From the NCBI GenBank assembly GCA_964539785.1, contig CAZIJQ010000035.1:1-25316 (forward strand): DNA of 25,316 nt, in the 5' to 3' direction. The position numbers and the translations under genes were made by a program. Under the pieces are notes generated by a model. That model had not been told where the DNA came from. It saw only the letters and a list, made by a program, of their open reading frames with translations, and did not search any database. Below are positions 1 through 7,661 of this stretch, in pieces (the stretch's first letter is position 1; each line of letters starts with the position of its first letter). This stretch comes from JABMPO01 sp964539785 (GTDB lineage Bacteria > Fidelibacterota > Marinisomatia > Marinisomatales > TCS56).

Positions 1-3000
1 ACCAGCAAAGTAATAAAAGTAGCCACCAATACGCCATAAGCCACAGAAATCGCCATGGGAACAGTATGCTGAGCGTTGGGGTCGTTGGCCAGAATTAGTG
101 GGAACAGGCCTGCCATTGTGGTAAGGGAAGTCAGGACAATCGGCCGGAAGCGGGAAACACCAGCCTGAAACACAGCTTCCATAAATTTTACTTTCTCGCG
201 TAATTTTCGGTTAAGGGTATTGATAAGAACAATTGAGTCGTTCACCATAATTCCCAGCAGGGCGATGACTCCGAAATAGGATGGCATATCGATAGCCTGG
301 TCGTGAATGGCGTGACCCCACCCGATGCCAACTAATCCCAGGGGCAACAAACCAAGGATTAGAAATGCCTGCACAAATGAGCGAAAAGTGAAAGCAATGA
401 TCGCGAATAAAACTATCAATACCGGCGGGATAATTTCCAACATGGATAACTGTGTTTCCCGCATCCGCTCTTTACGTCCACCAAAATAATACTGCATGCC
501 GGGATACTTGGATTCAATCTTCGGTAATATTTTTTGTTCAATCTCATTCTTGATTTCATTGATATTAACCGCCTTACTGAGGGCATCAGCTTCTACGGTA
601 ACTTCACGGCGGCCGTTAATGTGATTGATTGTCGTAACCGAACGCTCAAACTCAAGCTGGGCGATATCTTTCAAGGGGACCGACAGACCCTGGGCAGTGC
701 GGATACGCATATTTTCCAAGCTGCCGATAGAAGCACGATCTTCAAGGTTATAACGCACCCAGATCTTAATTTCATCCAGGCCACGATTTATCCGCTGGAC
801 TTCTGCCCCAAAGAAACCACTACGCACTTGACTCATTACTGTCTGGAGGTCGAGACCCAGTAAAAAAGCTTTGTCTTTCAAGGTGATCTTGATCTCGCGC
901 ATGCCGACCTGATTATTATCAATAACATTTTTGAGATCGGATAATTGTTTCAATTCATTTTTTAAATCAACCACTGCCCCGTTTATATCTTCCAGGTTAT
1001 TGCTTAACAAGGAAATAGATACCGGTTTTCCGTAATGGCTTTCTTCCACATAATTGATCCGCTCGGCGTTCGCAATTGTGCCCGTTTTTTTCCGCATGGC
1101 GTTCGAGAAATCTGTAGAAGAGAACGCCCGCTCTTTAGTGTCAACCAGGTTTACATAAATTTCACCGGTACTGGCAGAAGTAATCTGTTTGACGATGCTG
1201 GTGACAACCTCTTTTCCCTCTTTCTCCTTGAATTTATTAGCAACAAACTGCGCAGATTGCTCGATTTTATTTAAAGCTGCTACAGTGAAGCTTTCCGGTG
1301 TGCCAGAAGGCATTTCCAATTTAACGGAAGTATAATTATTGTTTTCAAAACCGCTGGAACCAACCTGAATTATACCGCCCTTCATTCCACCGATGGTAAT
1401 AGCGAATAGACCGGTTACAACCATCAAAGACAGCAGCTTATTTCTCAGGGCTCGTTTTAAAAGTGGGGCATACAGCCTGTCCCTGAAGTTGGTTGTTAAT
1501 TTGGTAACATATTTTTCCAGTCGCGAAGATTTTCGGTCGGCTTTCAAAGCCGCGGAGTGAGCAATGTGCGCCGGCAGGATTAGGGCGCCTTCCACCAGTG
1601 ATACCACCAGGGCAGCGATGACAACGAAAGCCATTTCCTTGAACATTTGTCCGATCATGCCTTCCACCATCAATAGAGCAGAGAAGGCTACAATGGTCGT
1701 TAGGACGGCTGAAAAAACAGCTGGCAAAACTTCCAGGGCACCGTCGATAGCTGCTCGGACGGGCTTTTTGCCCCGTTCAAAGTGTTGAAAAATATTTTCC
1801 CCAATGACAATTCCGTCGTCCACTAGAATTCCCACCACCAGGATCATCCCGAATAATGATATCCGATTGAGGGTCAATCCATAAACTGCAGCCAGGCCGA
1901 ACATCCCCATGAACGACAGGGGAATAGCGATTGCTACCCAGAAAGACATTCGTATGTTTAAAAAGACGGAGAGGAAAATCATTACCATAATAAATCCGAG
2001 CAGGCCATTACTCAGCAGGATGTCCTGCATGGTTTTAATACCAACTGAATTATTTATGATGATCGAAGCCTGGATAGCTCCATTCTGTTGATTGAAAAGC
2101 GAAACGTATGCTTCAATCGTCTCGGCGATGTGAATAATATCTTCGGTGGCGGTGTACTGAACGGTTATGACCACAGCTGGACTGCCATCCACGTAAACGC
2201 GGTCAGGCTCATCGGACCATTTATCGCGAACATTGGCAATATCGCTGAGGCGGACAATAGCACCGGATTGGGAGGTGCGCAAAACAATGTTCTGCAAGTC
2301 GGCGGCATAGAATTTTTTCTGGGTTGTGCGGATAAATAATTCTTCGTCTATCCCGCGAATGATTCCACCGGTAAGATCAATATTGGCGGACTTAATGGCC
2401 GCCACAGCCTCGTTAAAAGTCATATTGTAGGTCAGTACGTCAGCTTCCCGAAAAGCGATCTCGATTTCTTCATCGGGAAAACCGCTGATGACCGTTTTTG
2501 AGATTCCATCAATCGCCCGCAGATCATCTTCAATTTCACGAGCCTTTACTTTCAAAATCTTCAGGTCGACATCACCACTGATCATGAAATCGACAGCTTT
2601 AGAGCGAAATTCCCACTTACTCACAGTGGGTGGCTCCATCCCGGCGGGAAAGGAACTGACCCCATCGATGGCGTTTTTAACATCCTGCAAAATTATATTA
2701 GAATCGAAACCACTGATGATTTCCACAGTGATGTTACCGATGTTTTCGCGGGATCGGGAACTGATCTTTTTTATCCCGGTGATACCTTTCAGATTATCCT
2801 CGATTTTAAGGACTACCCCCTCCTCGATCTCCTGGGGAGATGCGCCGGGGTACACAGCAGATATCAAAATTACTCCTGGATCAACCTGAGGCATCATGGT
2901 TGAACGCAAACTGGTAAATCCGAAATAACCCAGCACCACAATCAGCAAGATAACAACGTTACCTGCAGTCGGGTACTTGATAAAATATTCGATTAATCGT

Positions 3001-3005
3001 TTCAT
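1..3005 (-). CDS. RND-family efflux permease (AcrB-like), 3' end cut off by the window
   Basis: Inner-membrane proton-driven pump component of a tripartite efflux system. I read one continuous frame on the minus strand from ATG at 3005 to the window edge (1001 codons visible; the family is usually about 1020-1060, so little is missing). The N-terminus (MKRLIEYFIKYPTAGNVVIL) is the usual first membrane helix, followed by a porter domain with YPGASPQEIEEG. The TM4 proton-relay pair is D396-D397 in VGILVDDGIVIGEN, matching the Asp-Asp pair of AcrB. The second half has the helix with N922-D923 (GIMVNDSIVLIN). An AGGAAA-like ribosome site precedes the start, and the gene lies 38 bases after the adaptor gene, so the two are probably co-transcribed. 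Substrate cannot be read from the sequence; a heavy-metal or multidrug role is equally open. No TolC-type gene is visible and may lie beyond position 1. Confidence 0.95.
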   Translation of the reverse strand, partial: MKRLIEYFIKYPTAGNVVILLIVVLGYFGFTSLRSTMMPQVDPGVILISAVYPGASPQEIEEGVVLKIEDNLKGITGIKKISSRSRENIGNITVEIISGFDSNIILQDVKNAIDGVSSFPAGMEPPTVSKWEFRSKAVDFMISGDVDLKILKVKAREIEDDLRAIDGISKTVISGFPDEEIEIAFREADVLTYNMTFNEAVAAIKSANIDLTGGIIRGIDEELFIRTTQKKFYAADLQNIVLRTSQSGAIVRLSDIANVRDKWSDEPDRVYVDGSPAVVITVQYTATEDIIHIAETIEAYVSLFNQQNGAIQASIIINNSVGIKTMQDILLSNGLLGFIMVMIFLSVFLNIRMSFWVAIAIPLSFMGMFGLAAVYGLTLNRISLFGMILVVGILVDDGIVIGENIFQHFERGKKPVRAAIDGALEVLPAVFSAVLTTIVAFSALLMVEGMIGQMFKEMAFVVIAALVVSLVEGALILPAHIAHSAALKADRKSSRLEKYVTKLTTNFRDRLYAPLLKRALRNKLLSLMVVTGLFAITIGGMKGGIIQVGSSGFENNNYTSVKLEMPSGTPESFTVAALNKIEQSAQFVANKFKEKEGKEVVTSIVKQITSASTGEIYVNLVDTKERAFSSTDFSNAMRKKTGTIANAERINYVEESHYGKPVSISLLSNNLEDINGAVVDLKNELKQLSDLKNVIDNNQVGMREIKITLKDKAFLLGLDLQTVMSQVRSGFFGAEVQRINRGLDEIKIWVRYNLEDRASIGSLENMRIRTAQGLSVPLKDIAQLEFERSVTTINHINGRREVTVEADALSKAVNINEIKNEIEQKILPKIESKYPGMQYYFGGRKERMRETQLSMLEIIPPVLIVLFAIIAFTFRSFVQAFLILGLLPLGLVGIGWGHAIHDQAIDMPSYFGVIALLGIMVNDSIVLINTLNRKLREKVKFMEAVFQAGVSRFRPIVLTSLTTMAGLFPLILANDPNAQHTVPMAISVAYGVLVATFITLL

Positions 3006-3043
3006 AAATTTTCCTGTGATCAGCTCACTAAATAATCAGCGAA

Positions 3044-4150
3044 TTATAATGTTTTAACCTGAAGACCATCATACAAATTTTGAGTTTTGGTAGAGAGGTT
3101 CATTCCATTTTCCAAACCGGTTACAAAAGCAACGTTGCCGCGCACGGCGATTATATTTACCGGTTGTTCGTGAATTATATCGTCAGCCACCATTAAAACC
3201 GAATTGGCATTGGTAATAATTTTACGGGGAATTTCAACGGCCAGTACGACCGTTGATGTATTGATTGATCCCTGCAAATACTGGCCTGCTTTCAAATCAG
3301 CTCCAGCAACGGTTACATATACGTTTACCATTTGCGAGGCGGGATCCAGGCTGTTACCGATTCTGGATACGGTGCCGGTCCATTCGGAGGCTGTATTACC
3401 ATCACTAAGGTCAACCTGGTCGCCAAGGGCAACATAGCCGATTTCCTCAACGGAAACCTGTGTTTCCAGATCGTAGAAATCGGTGTTGATAAATTCACCC
3501 AGTTTCTGACCATTCATTACCAGCGTTCCTGGTTTAATGTTGCTCTGGATTACGATTCCGTCAAATGGTGCATACAAAGTGTATTTACTCAGGCGGGTTT
3601 CCTGGACCTTAATCTCATAATAAGCCTGATAGATTCCCCGGCCGGCCACGAATAATTTTTCCCGATCCCCGCTGGGTTCCGGTAGCGGTTCGATGGCCTG
3701 GTCGATTTGATACTCGTTCAGGTATTCTTCCCAGAGGGCATAACTTTCCGGGTGATCGAATTTCAGGTCGGGTAAAAGTTGGGCGATTTTCATCAGCAGG
3801 TTGCTACGCTGAGCCATCAATCCAAGCCCGGCTTCTTCCGAACGAATTTGCAACATTGGCTCACCCTGTCGGTAAGTGGTGCCATCGAGAAACGATTTTG
3901 GGGTGGTTTCCAACACGCCGCTGACCTCAGCAGAAATCTGAACATGCTCACGGGCAGTCAGTTTACCGATGACAGTTACCTGTAATTGAATATTATCATT
4001 ATTCACTTCGATTGTGCTGATTGTGGGCCTGGTATCAAAATTTGGTTTTCTCTGGGGCGCCTTCCGAGAAGCAATCAACAGTACCGTTATAATTAAAGAA
4101 ACGGTTAATACTCCGGAGGCGGTAATAATTTTTTTTAATGATTGATTCAT
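3044..4150 (-). CDS. RND efflux periplasmic adaptor (membrane-fusion protein, HlyD-like)
   Basis: Periplasmic adaptor that couples the adjacent RND permease to an outer-membrane channel. The 368-residue protein has one N-terminal membrane anchor (about residues 9-27) followed by a periplasmic body. A lipoyl-like half-motif (about 60-105, VTVIGKLTAREHVQISAEVSG) is followed by a short helical hairpin and the second half-motif (YAPFDGIVIQSNIKPGTLV, about 193-211). A beta-barrel region with LKAGQYLQGSI lies near residues 280-300. There is no lipobox cysteine, so it is held by the membrane helix rather than a lipid. A GAGGA ribosome site lies just upstream of the ATG at 4150. It is the first gene of a minus-strand pair with the permease and is transcribed divergently from the kinase gene at 4416. 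Confidence 0.93.
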   Translation of the reverse strand: MNQSLKKIITASGVLTVSLIITVLLIASRKAPQRKPNFDTRPTISTIEVNNDNIQLQVTVIGKLTAREHVQISAEVSGVLETTPKSFLDGTTYRQGEPMLQIRSEEAGLGLMAQRSNLLMKIAQLLPDLKFDHPESYALWEEYLNEYQIDQAIEPLPEPSGDREKLFVAGRGIYQAYYEIKVQETRLSKYTLYAPFDGIVIQSNIKPGTLVMNGQKLGEFINTDFYDLETQVSVEEIGYVALGDQVDLSDGNTASEWTGTVSRIGNSLDPASQMVNVYVTVAGADLKAGQYLQGSINTSTVVLAVEIPRKIITNANSVLMVADDIIHEQPVNIIAVRGNVAFVTGLENGMNLSTKTQNLYDGLQVKTL

Positions 4151-4415
4151 CGTTATTCCTCAAATGTTAATTAATCAGCATTGAATGCATGCGGATATTA
4201 TCTAGTTCCTCTCTAAGGCTGAAAAACAATTAGACGAACGAGGGCTGTGAGCAATAAACAGGGGTAAAAGCAGGATAAGTAGCATATTGGTTGTTCATCC
4301 TGTAAAAAGACCCATTCATCGCTGGTGTGTCCCCGAATCTCTAAAATTGCGGGAAAGGTTGTTACCGTGGTGATAGTTTCCACCATGTTTTTGAAAGCAA
4401 ATACAAGTTCTTAAG
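4151..4415. promoter_or_regulatory. Divergent intergenic region between efflux operon and two-component genes
   Basis: These 265 bases must hold the promoters for both the efflux pair (minus) and the kinase/regulator pair (plus), since both start here. I see no confident sigma70-like pair and no convincing direct repeat of the LytTR type. A short imperfect inverted repeat (TGGTG ... CACCA, around 4368-4386) lies before the kinase gene. A nine-codon reading frame (4385-4414) ends one base before the kinase ATG; it may be chance. The regulatory role is inferred only from gene orientation. Confidence 0.4.
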
Positions 4416-5513
4416 ATGAGCGAGACGGAAAATAACAGCATTCCATTTCAGGGAATATTCAACCAGCGTTGGGTTCAGCATTTGATGTTTTGGCTGGCGT
4501 ACACGCTCCTGTTCTCCTCTTTTCATCTGTCGCGGGGCATCAGCGAAGGCGAGGGTTTGACGGTTGCCTTGTTTGAGTTAGTTCACTTATCAGGATTGTT
4601 GCTGGCGGTTTATTTAAATCTTAGAATTTTAATTCCCCGCTATATTGATCAGAAAAAATATCTGAAATATGCAATTATGCTCTTGGCAGTGACGCTGCTA
4701 ATATCAATTATGATTAATTTTATTATCGAGGTGCTTCTGCCTGACCCACCATTATTTCAGGGCGCTAGAAGACACCGGGTTGGTAAGGAAATTGAATTTT
4801 ATGTTTTCATGTATATGATGCTGCAGTTCTTCTTTGTCGCCGTTACTTCTTTCCTGCATTTTGTCAAAGAATCTGCCAGACTCAACGAAATTGCCCTGCG
4901 GGTAAAAGACCTGGAAAGCAGCAATCTTCATGCGGAACTTGATTCCCTGAAGGCTCAGATCAACCCTCATTTTCTCTTCAATACTCTGAACAATATTTAT
5001 TCCCATAGTTTATTTAAATCAGAGCAAACCCCGGAGATGATTTTAAAACTTTCCGGCTTGATGAATTACATGATTTATGAATGCCAGGATGCCCGGGTAC
5101 CCCTGTCTAAAGAAATTGAATTCATTAAAAATTTCATGGCGCTGGAAAAAGTTCGAGTTGATGAGAGCGTCAAAGTAAAATTGAATATCACAATCCCGGA
5201 AAATGGACACGAAGTGGCCCCCCTCCTGTTTATCCCCTTGCTGGAAAATGCTTTCAAATACGGAGTTAATATCCGGGAAGGGTCACCTTATATCAATATT
5301 GATCTTGATGTTTCTGACGAAGACCTGCTGGAGCTGACAATCGAAAACCTGTTTGATGAACCGCTTGAAGAGCAAGAAGATGCCGTCAGCGGCGGCATTG
5401 GTTTGGAGAATGTCCGCAAACGGCTGGAATTAATTTATCACGGCAAGCATGAAATGGAGATTGTTGATAAAGATGGTAAATTCCGGGTGAATTTAAGAAT
5501 TGACTTGAGGTAA
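4416..5513 (+). CDS. LytS/YehU-family sensor histidine kinase
   Basis: Membrane sensor kinase that would phosphorylate the LytTR regulator encoded immediately downstream. The 365-residue protein has four predicted membrane helices (about 20-38, 47-67, 84-106, 128-148). These are followed by a short coiled linker (about 150-180) and the His_kinase domain, with the phospho-acceptor His185 in QINPHFLFNTLNNIY. The N-box is LLENAFKYG (about 275-283) and the glycine-rich ATP-lid motif is GGIGLENVRKRL (326-337). There is no separate periplasmic sensing domain, so the signal is probably sensed within the membrane. The start at 4416 has no clear Shine-Dalgarno, which is common in this window. The stop is six bases before the regulator's ATG. 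The divergent efflux operon is a plausible target; this is inference. Confidence 0.95.
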   Translation: MSETENNSIPFQGIFNQRWVQHLMFWLAYTLLFSSFHLSRGISEGEGLTVALFELVHLSGLLLAVYLNLRILIPRYIDQKKYLKYAIMLLAVTLLISIMINFIIEVLLPDPPLFQGARRHRVGKEIEFYVFMYMMLQFFFVAVTSFLHFVKESARLNEIALRVKDLESSNLHAELDSLKAQINPHFLFNTLNNIYSHSLFKSEQTPEMILKLSGLMNYMIYECQDARVPLSKEIEFIKNFMALEKVRVDESVKVKLNITIPENGHEVAPLLFIPLLENAFKYGVNIREGSPYINIDLDVSDEDLLELTIENLFDEPLEEQEDAVSGGIGLENVRKRLELIYHGKHEMEIVDKDGKFRVNLRIDLR

Positions 5514-5519
5514 TTTTTG

Positions 5520-6266
5520 ATGTTTCCTGTTGCCAGCCTGACCTGCATTATCGTTGATGATGAAATGCCCGCCCGCCGGGTCGTGCGGAAATACCTTGAA
5601 GATGTATCGGGTTGTACTATTCTGGCCGAATGCAAGAATGCTTTCGAAGCCCTGGAGGCCTTGCATAATCACAAACCAGATCTGATTTTTTTGGACATCA
5701 ACATGCCCAAGCTCAGCGGGCTTAATTTTCTGAGAACACTCAAGAATCCACCCCTGGTGATCATAACTACCGCCTACCGGGAGCACGCCATCGATGGTTT
5801 CGACCTGGATGTGGTCGACTACCTCCACAAACCATTTGCCCTGGACCGCTTCTTACGAGCGCTGGAAAAGGCTCGCGCGCGCCTAACGCCCCAACCAACC
5901 GAAACTATTGTCAAACTTTCCGAACCGGCCAAAACCAAGGACCAGTTTATCTTTGTCAAAGAGGATAAAAAAATGGTACGTGTGGACTTGCGGGATATTT
6001 TATTCCTGGAAGCAGTGGGTGATTATGTGAGGGTGGTTACGAAGCGCAAGGCACTGGTGACCTACATGTCTCTGAAAAAGATGGAAGACTTGCTGGCCCC
6101 CGAGCATTTCCCGCGGATTCACAAATCATATATTGTCAACATTGCCCACATCGATTCCATCGAAGCCAACCGCGTCCGTATTCGGGAAGACAGCCTACCG
6201 GTGGGCGCCAGCTACCGCGCCAATTTCATGAAACTGGTGGATGGTTTCATGGTCGGGAAGAAATAG
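5520..6266 (+). CDS. LytTR-family response regulator
   Basis: Transcription regulator partnered with the preceding LytS-type kinase. Residues 1-120 form a receiver domain with the acidic pocket D13-D14, phospho-acceptor D59 (LIFLDINMPKLSG), T83 and K104 (VDYLHKPF). Residues about 142-240 form a LytTR DNA-binding domain (FLEAVGDYVRV, then FPRIHKSYIVNIAHI). LytTR domains bind DNA through beta strands rather than a helix-turn-helix. I chose ATG 5520 because a GAGG site (5507-5510) lies nine bases upstream; an in-frame TTG at 5517 would add one residue. Length (248 aa) is typical. It is most probably co-transcribed with the kinase. Confidence 0.95.
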   Translation: MFPVASLTCIIVDDEMPARRVVRKYLEDVSGCTILAECKNAFEALEALHNHKPDLIFLDINMPKLSGLNFLRTLKNPPLVIITTAYREHAIDGFDLDVVDYLHKPFALDRFLRALEKARARLTPQPTETIVKLSEPAKTKDQFIFVKEDKKMVRVDLRDILFLEAVGDYVRVVTKRKALVTYMSLKKMEDLLAPEHFPRIHKSYIVNIAHIDSIEANRVRIREDSLPVGASYRANFMKLVDGFMVGKK

Positions 6267-6316
6267 CGCTGAGATGCAGAGGAGCAGGGAGATTGAATTA
6301 GCCAGCCCAATTACCT

Positions 6317-6332
6317 AACCGTTTAAACGGTT
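6317..6332. repeat. Perfect 16-bp palindrome
   Basis: AACCGTTTAAACGGTT reads identically on both strands. It could be an operator for a dimeric regulator or a remnant of a repeat. Nothing in the sequence identifies the binder. Confidence 0.6.
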
Positions 6333-6354
6333 TAAATTATCTAAATGCAATTGT

Positions 6355-6382
6355 GTAGTGATAACACATGTGTTGTCACTAC
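6355..6382. repeat. 28-bp palindrome, fully paired as plus-strand RNA
   Basis: The left arm starts GTAGTGATAACACA and the right arm ends TGTGTTGTCACTAC. The only mismatch is T6362 against G6375, which in a plus-strand transcript is a U-G wobble pair, so the RNA would form an uninterrupted hairpin. There is no U-run after it, so it is not a standard intrinsic terminator. It could be an mRNA-end structure for the upstream regulator gene or a dispersed repeat. Confidence 0.65.
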
Positions 6383-6409
6383 GAGTTCACGTTTTTCACT
6401 ATTTCTCAC

Positions 6410-6449
6410 GCGGCGTAGCCGCACTCACTAGCTTTGGCGAAGCCAAAGC
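6410..6449. repeat. Two adjacent short hairpins (GCGGC-GTA-GCCGC and GCTTTGGC-GAA-GCCAAAGC)
   Basis: A 5-bp stem with a GTA loop (6410-6422) is followed eight bases later by an 8-bp stem with a GAA loop (6431-6449). They are separated by a CACT-rich linker, and similar CACT/CATT words continue downstream to about 6475. The trinucleotide loops and tandem layout look like a dispersed hairpin repeat rather than a terminator, as no T-run follows. Confidence 0.55.
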
Positions 6450-6519
6450 GACCCCACTCATTACTTATCACTAATTACTGTTCCCCATCAGTAAATTCAC
6501 CGCCCAAGATTGTAAAACC

Positions 6520-6861
6520 ATGCACGAAATGTCAATTGCCATGAATGTGGTGGAAATCGCCACCACCCAGGCCCTGCAAAGCGAGGCTCGGAAAATCAAT
6601 TCCATCAGTTTGGATATTGGCAGTCTGGCGGGGGTGATGATCGATTCGCTGAAATTTTGCTTTGACGCAGTCTGCAAAGGAACCATAGCTGAAGGGGCCG
6701 AGTTGAATATCAACCAGATACCGGCTCAGGGTCGCTGCCGCGATTGCACTGAAGAATTCCCGTCCGAAACTTATCTCACAGCCTGCCCGGCTTGCGGGGG
6801 TTTCAAGATTGACATTTTTCAGGGACAGGAATTGAAAATTAAAACCATCAACGTTGATTAG
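6520..6861 (+). CDS. hypA: Hydrogenase nickel-insertion protein HypA
   Basis: Small metallochaperone that, with HypB, delivers nickel to the large subunit of NiFe hydrogenase (or, in some bacteria, to urease). The 113-residue protein begins MHEMSIAMNVVE, where the N-terminal Met-His is the nickel site. It has a structural zinc site of two CxxC pairs, C73/C76 and C89/C92. Length matches the family (about 113-118). It is the first gene of the hyp set, with hypB starting eight bases after its stop. The start is fixed by the essential N-terminal MHE motif even though no Shine-Dalgarno is visible. Confidence 0.97.
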   Translation: MHEMSIAMNVVEIATTQALQSEARKINSISLDIGSLAGVMIDSLKFCFDAVCKGTIAEGAELNINQIPAQGRCRDCTEEFPSETYLTACPACGGFKIDIFQGQELKIKTINVD

Positions 6862-6869
6862 GATAAATT

Positions 6870-7646
6870 ATGTGTGACACCTGTGGCTGCGGATCTAACG
6901 AAGTAACCTTCCGGAAACCGGGTCAGGCACCAAACCATACCCACTTTAAAGATCACCATCATCACGATCTTCCCCATGATCACGAACACGATCATTCTCA
7001 CACTATCGATGTTGAGCAGGATGTACTGTCGAAAAACAATTTACTGGCAGAACGTAACCGCGGTTATTTTGAAGCTTTGGGAATCCTGGCTTTGAACCTA
7101 GTCAGCTCTCCCGGTTCCGGCAAGACCACTTTGTTGGAAAAAACCATCGCCGGCTTGAAAGATTCAGTGCAAGTAGCGGTGGTAGAAGGAGACCAACAGA
7201 CTACCAACGACGCCGACCGTATCTATAAAAGCGGTGCCCCAGTAATTCAGATCAATACCGGCGCTGGCTGCCACCTGGACGCTGATATGATCAATAAAGC
7301 CGTCAAAGAATTAAAACCGGCCAAAGACTCCCTGCTGCTGATTGAAAATGTTGGCAATCTGGTCTGCCCGGCACTCTTTGATCTGGGTGAAGCCCATAAA
7401 GTGGTGATCATCAGTGTTACCGAAGGCGAAGACAAGCCGGAAAAATACCCCCACATGTTCGCGGCATCTGATCTTTGTATCATCAACAAGACCGACCTCC
7501 TGCCCTACGTCGATTTTGACGTGGAAAAATGTAAGCAATCAGCCCTGCAAGTGAACCATCATTTAGAGTTCATTGAGCTTTCGGCTACCACCGGCGCAGG
7601 TTTGGAAAACTGGTTGTCGTGGATTAATAAAGAAATGGTTCGTTAG
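6870..7646 (+). CDS. hypB: Hydrogenase nickel GTPase HypB, with His-rich N-terminus
   Basis: SIMIBI-class GTPase that drives nickel insertion into the hydrogenase large subunit. The N-terminal CxxCGC motif (C2, C5, C7) is the high-affinity nickel site known from E. coli HypB. Residues 23-44 hold eleven histidines, a nickel-storage segment. The G domain follows: P-loop SSPGSGKTT (79-87), VEGDQQT (105-111), metal-site residues C134-H135 and C166, and the base-specificity motif NKTD (206-209). Length is 258. An AGGA ribosome site lies in the eight-base gap after hypA. Carrying both the CxxCGC motif and the His-rich tract suggests both nickel delivery and storage. Confidence 0.97.
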   Translation: MCDTCGCGSNEVTFRKPGQAPNHTHFKDHHHHDLPHDHEHDHSHTIDVEQDVLSKNNLLAERNRGYFEALGILALNLVSSPGSGKTTLLEKTIAGLKDSVQVAVVEGDQQTTNDADRIYKSGAPVIQINTGAGCHLDADMINKAVKELKPAKDSLLLIENVGNLVCPALFDLGEAHKVVIISVTEGEDKPEKYPHMFAASDLCIINKTDLLPYVDFDVEKCKQSALQVNHHLEFIELSATTGAGLENWLSWINKEMVR

Positions 7647-7661
7647 TAGAAATAATCAACC

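Larger units (their letters stand above)
6267..6519. repeat. Palindrome- and hairpin-rich spacer before hypA
   Basis: This 253-base stretch has no gene. It begins with a purine-rich segment (GATGCAGAGGAGCAG, 6273-6287) that recurs in the hypC-hypD spacer. Next come a perfect 16-bp palindrome (6317-6332), a 28-bp palindrome (6355-6382) and two short hairpins (6410-6422 and 6431-6449), then an AC/T-rich stretch up to the hypA ATG. It resembles a composite of dispersed repeats rather than a single promoter. No convincing promoter for the hyp operon was recognised. Confidence 0.6.

Noticed and set aside
534..2889. Several plus-strand open frames of 60-133 codons (for example 534-863, 1035-1274, 2488-2889)
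   Set aside because: They lie opposite the continuous, well-conserved RND permease frame on the minus strand and show no recognisable protein features.
4385..4414. Nine-codon reading frame ending one base before the kinase ATG
   Set aside because: No ribosome site, no unusual codon content and no paired RNA structures were found; probably chance.
5517..5519. TTG as the start of the LytTR regulator
   Set aside because: ATG at 5520 is adjacent, well spaced from GAGG at 5507-5510, and more likely; the difference is one residue.
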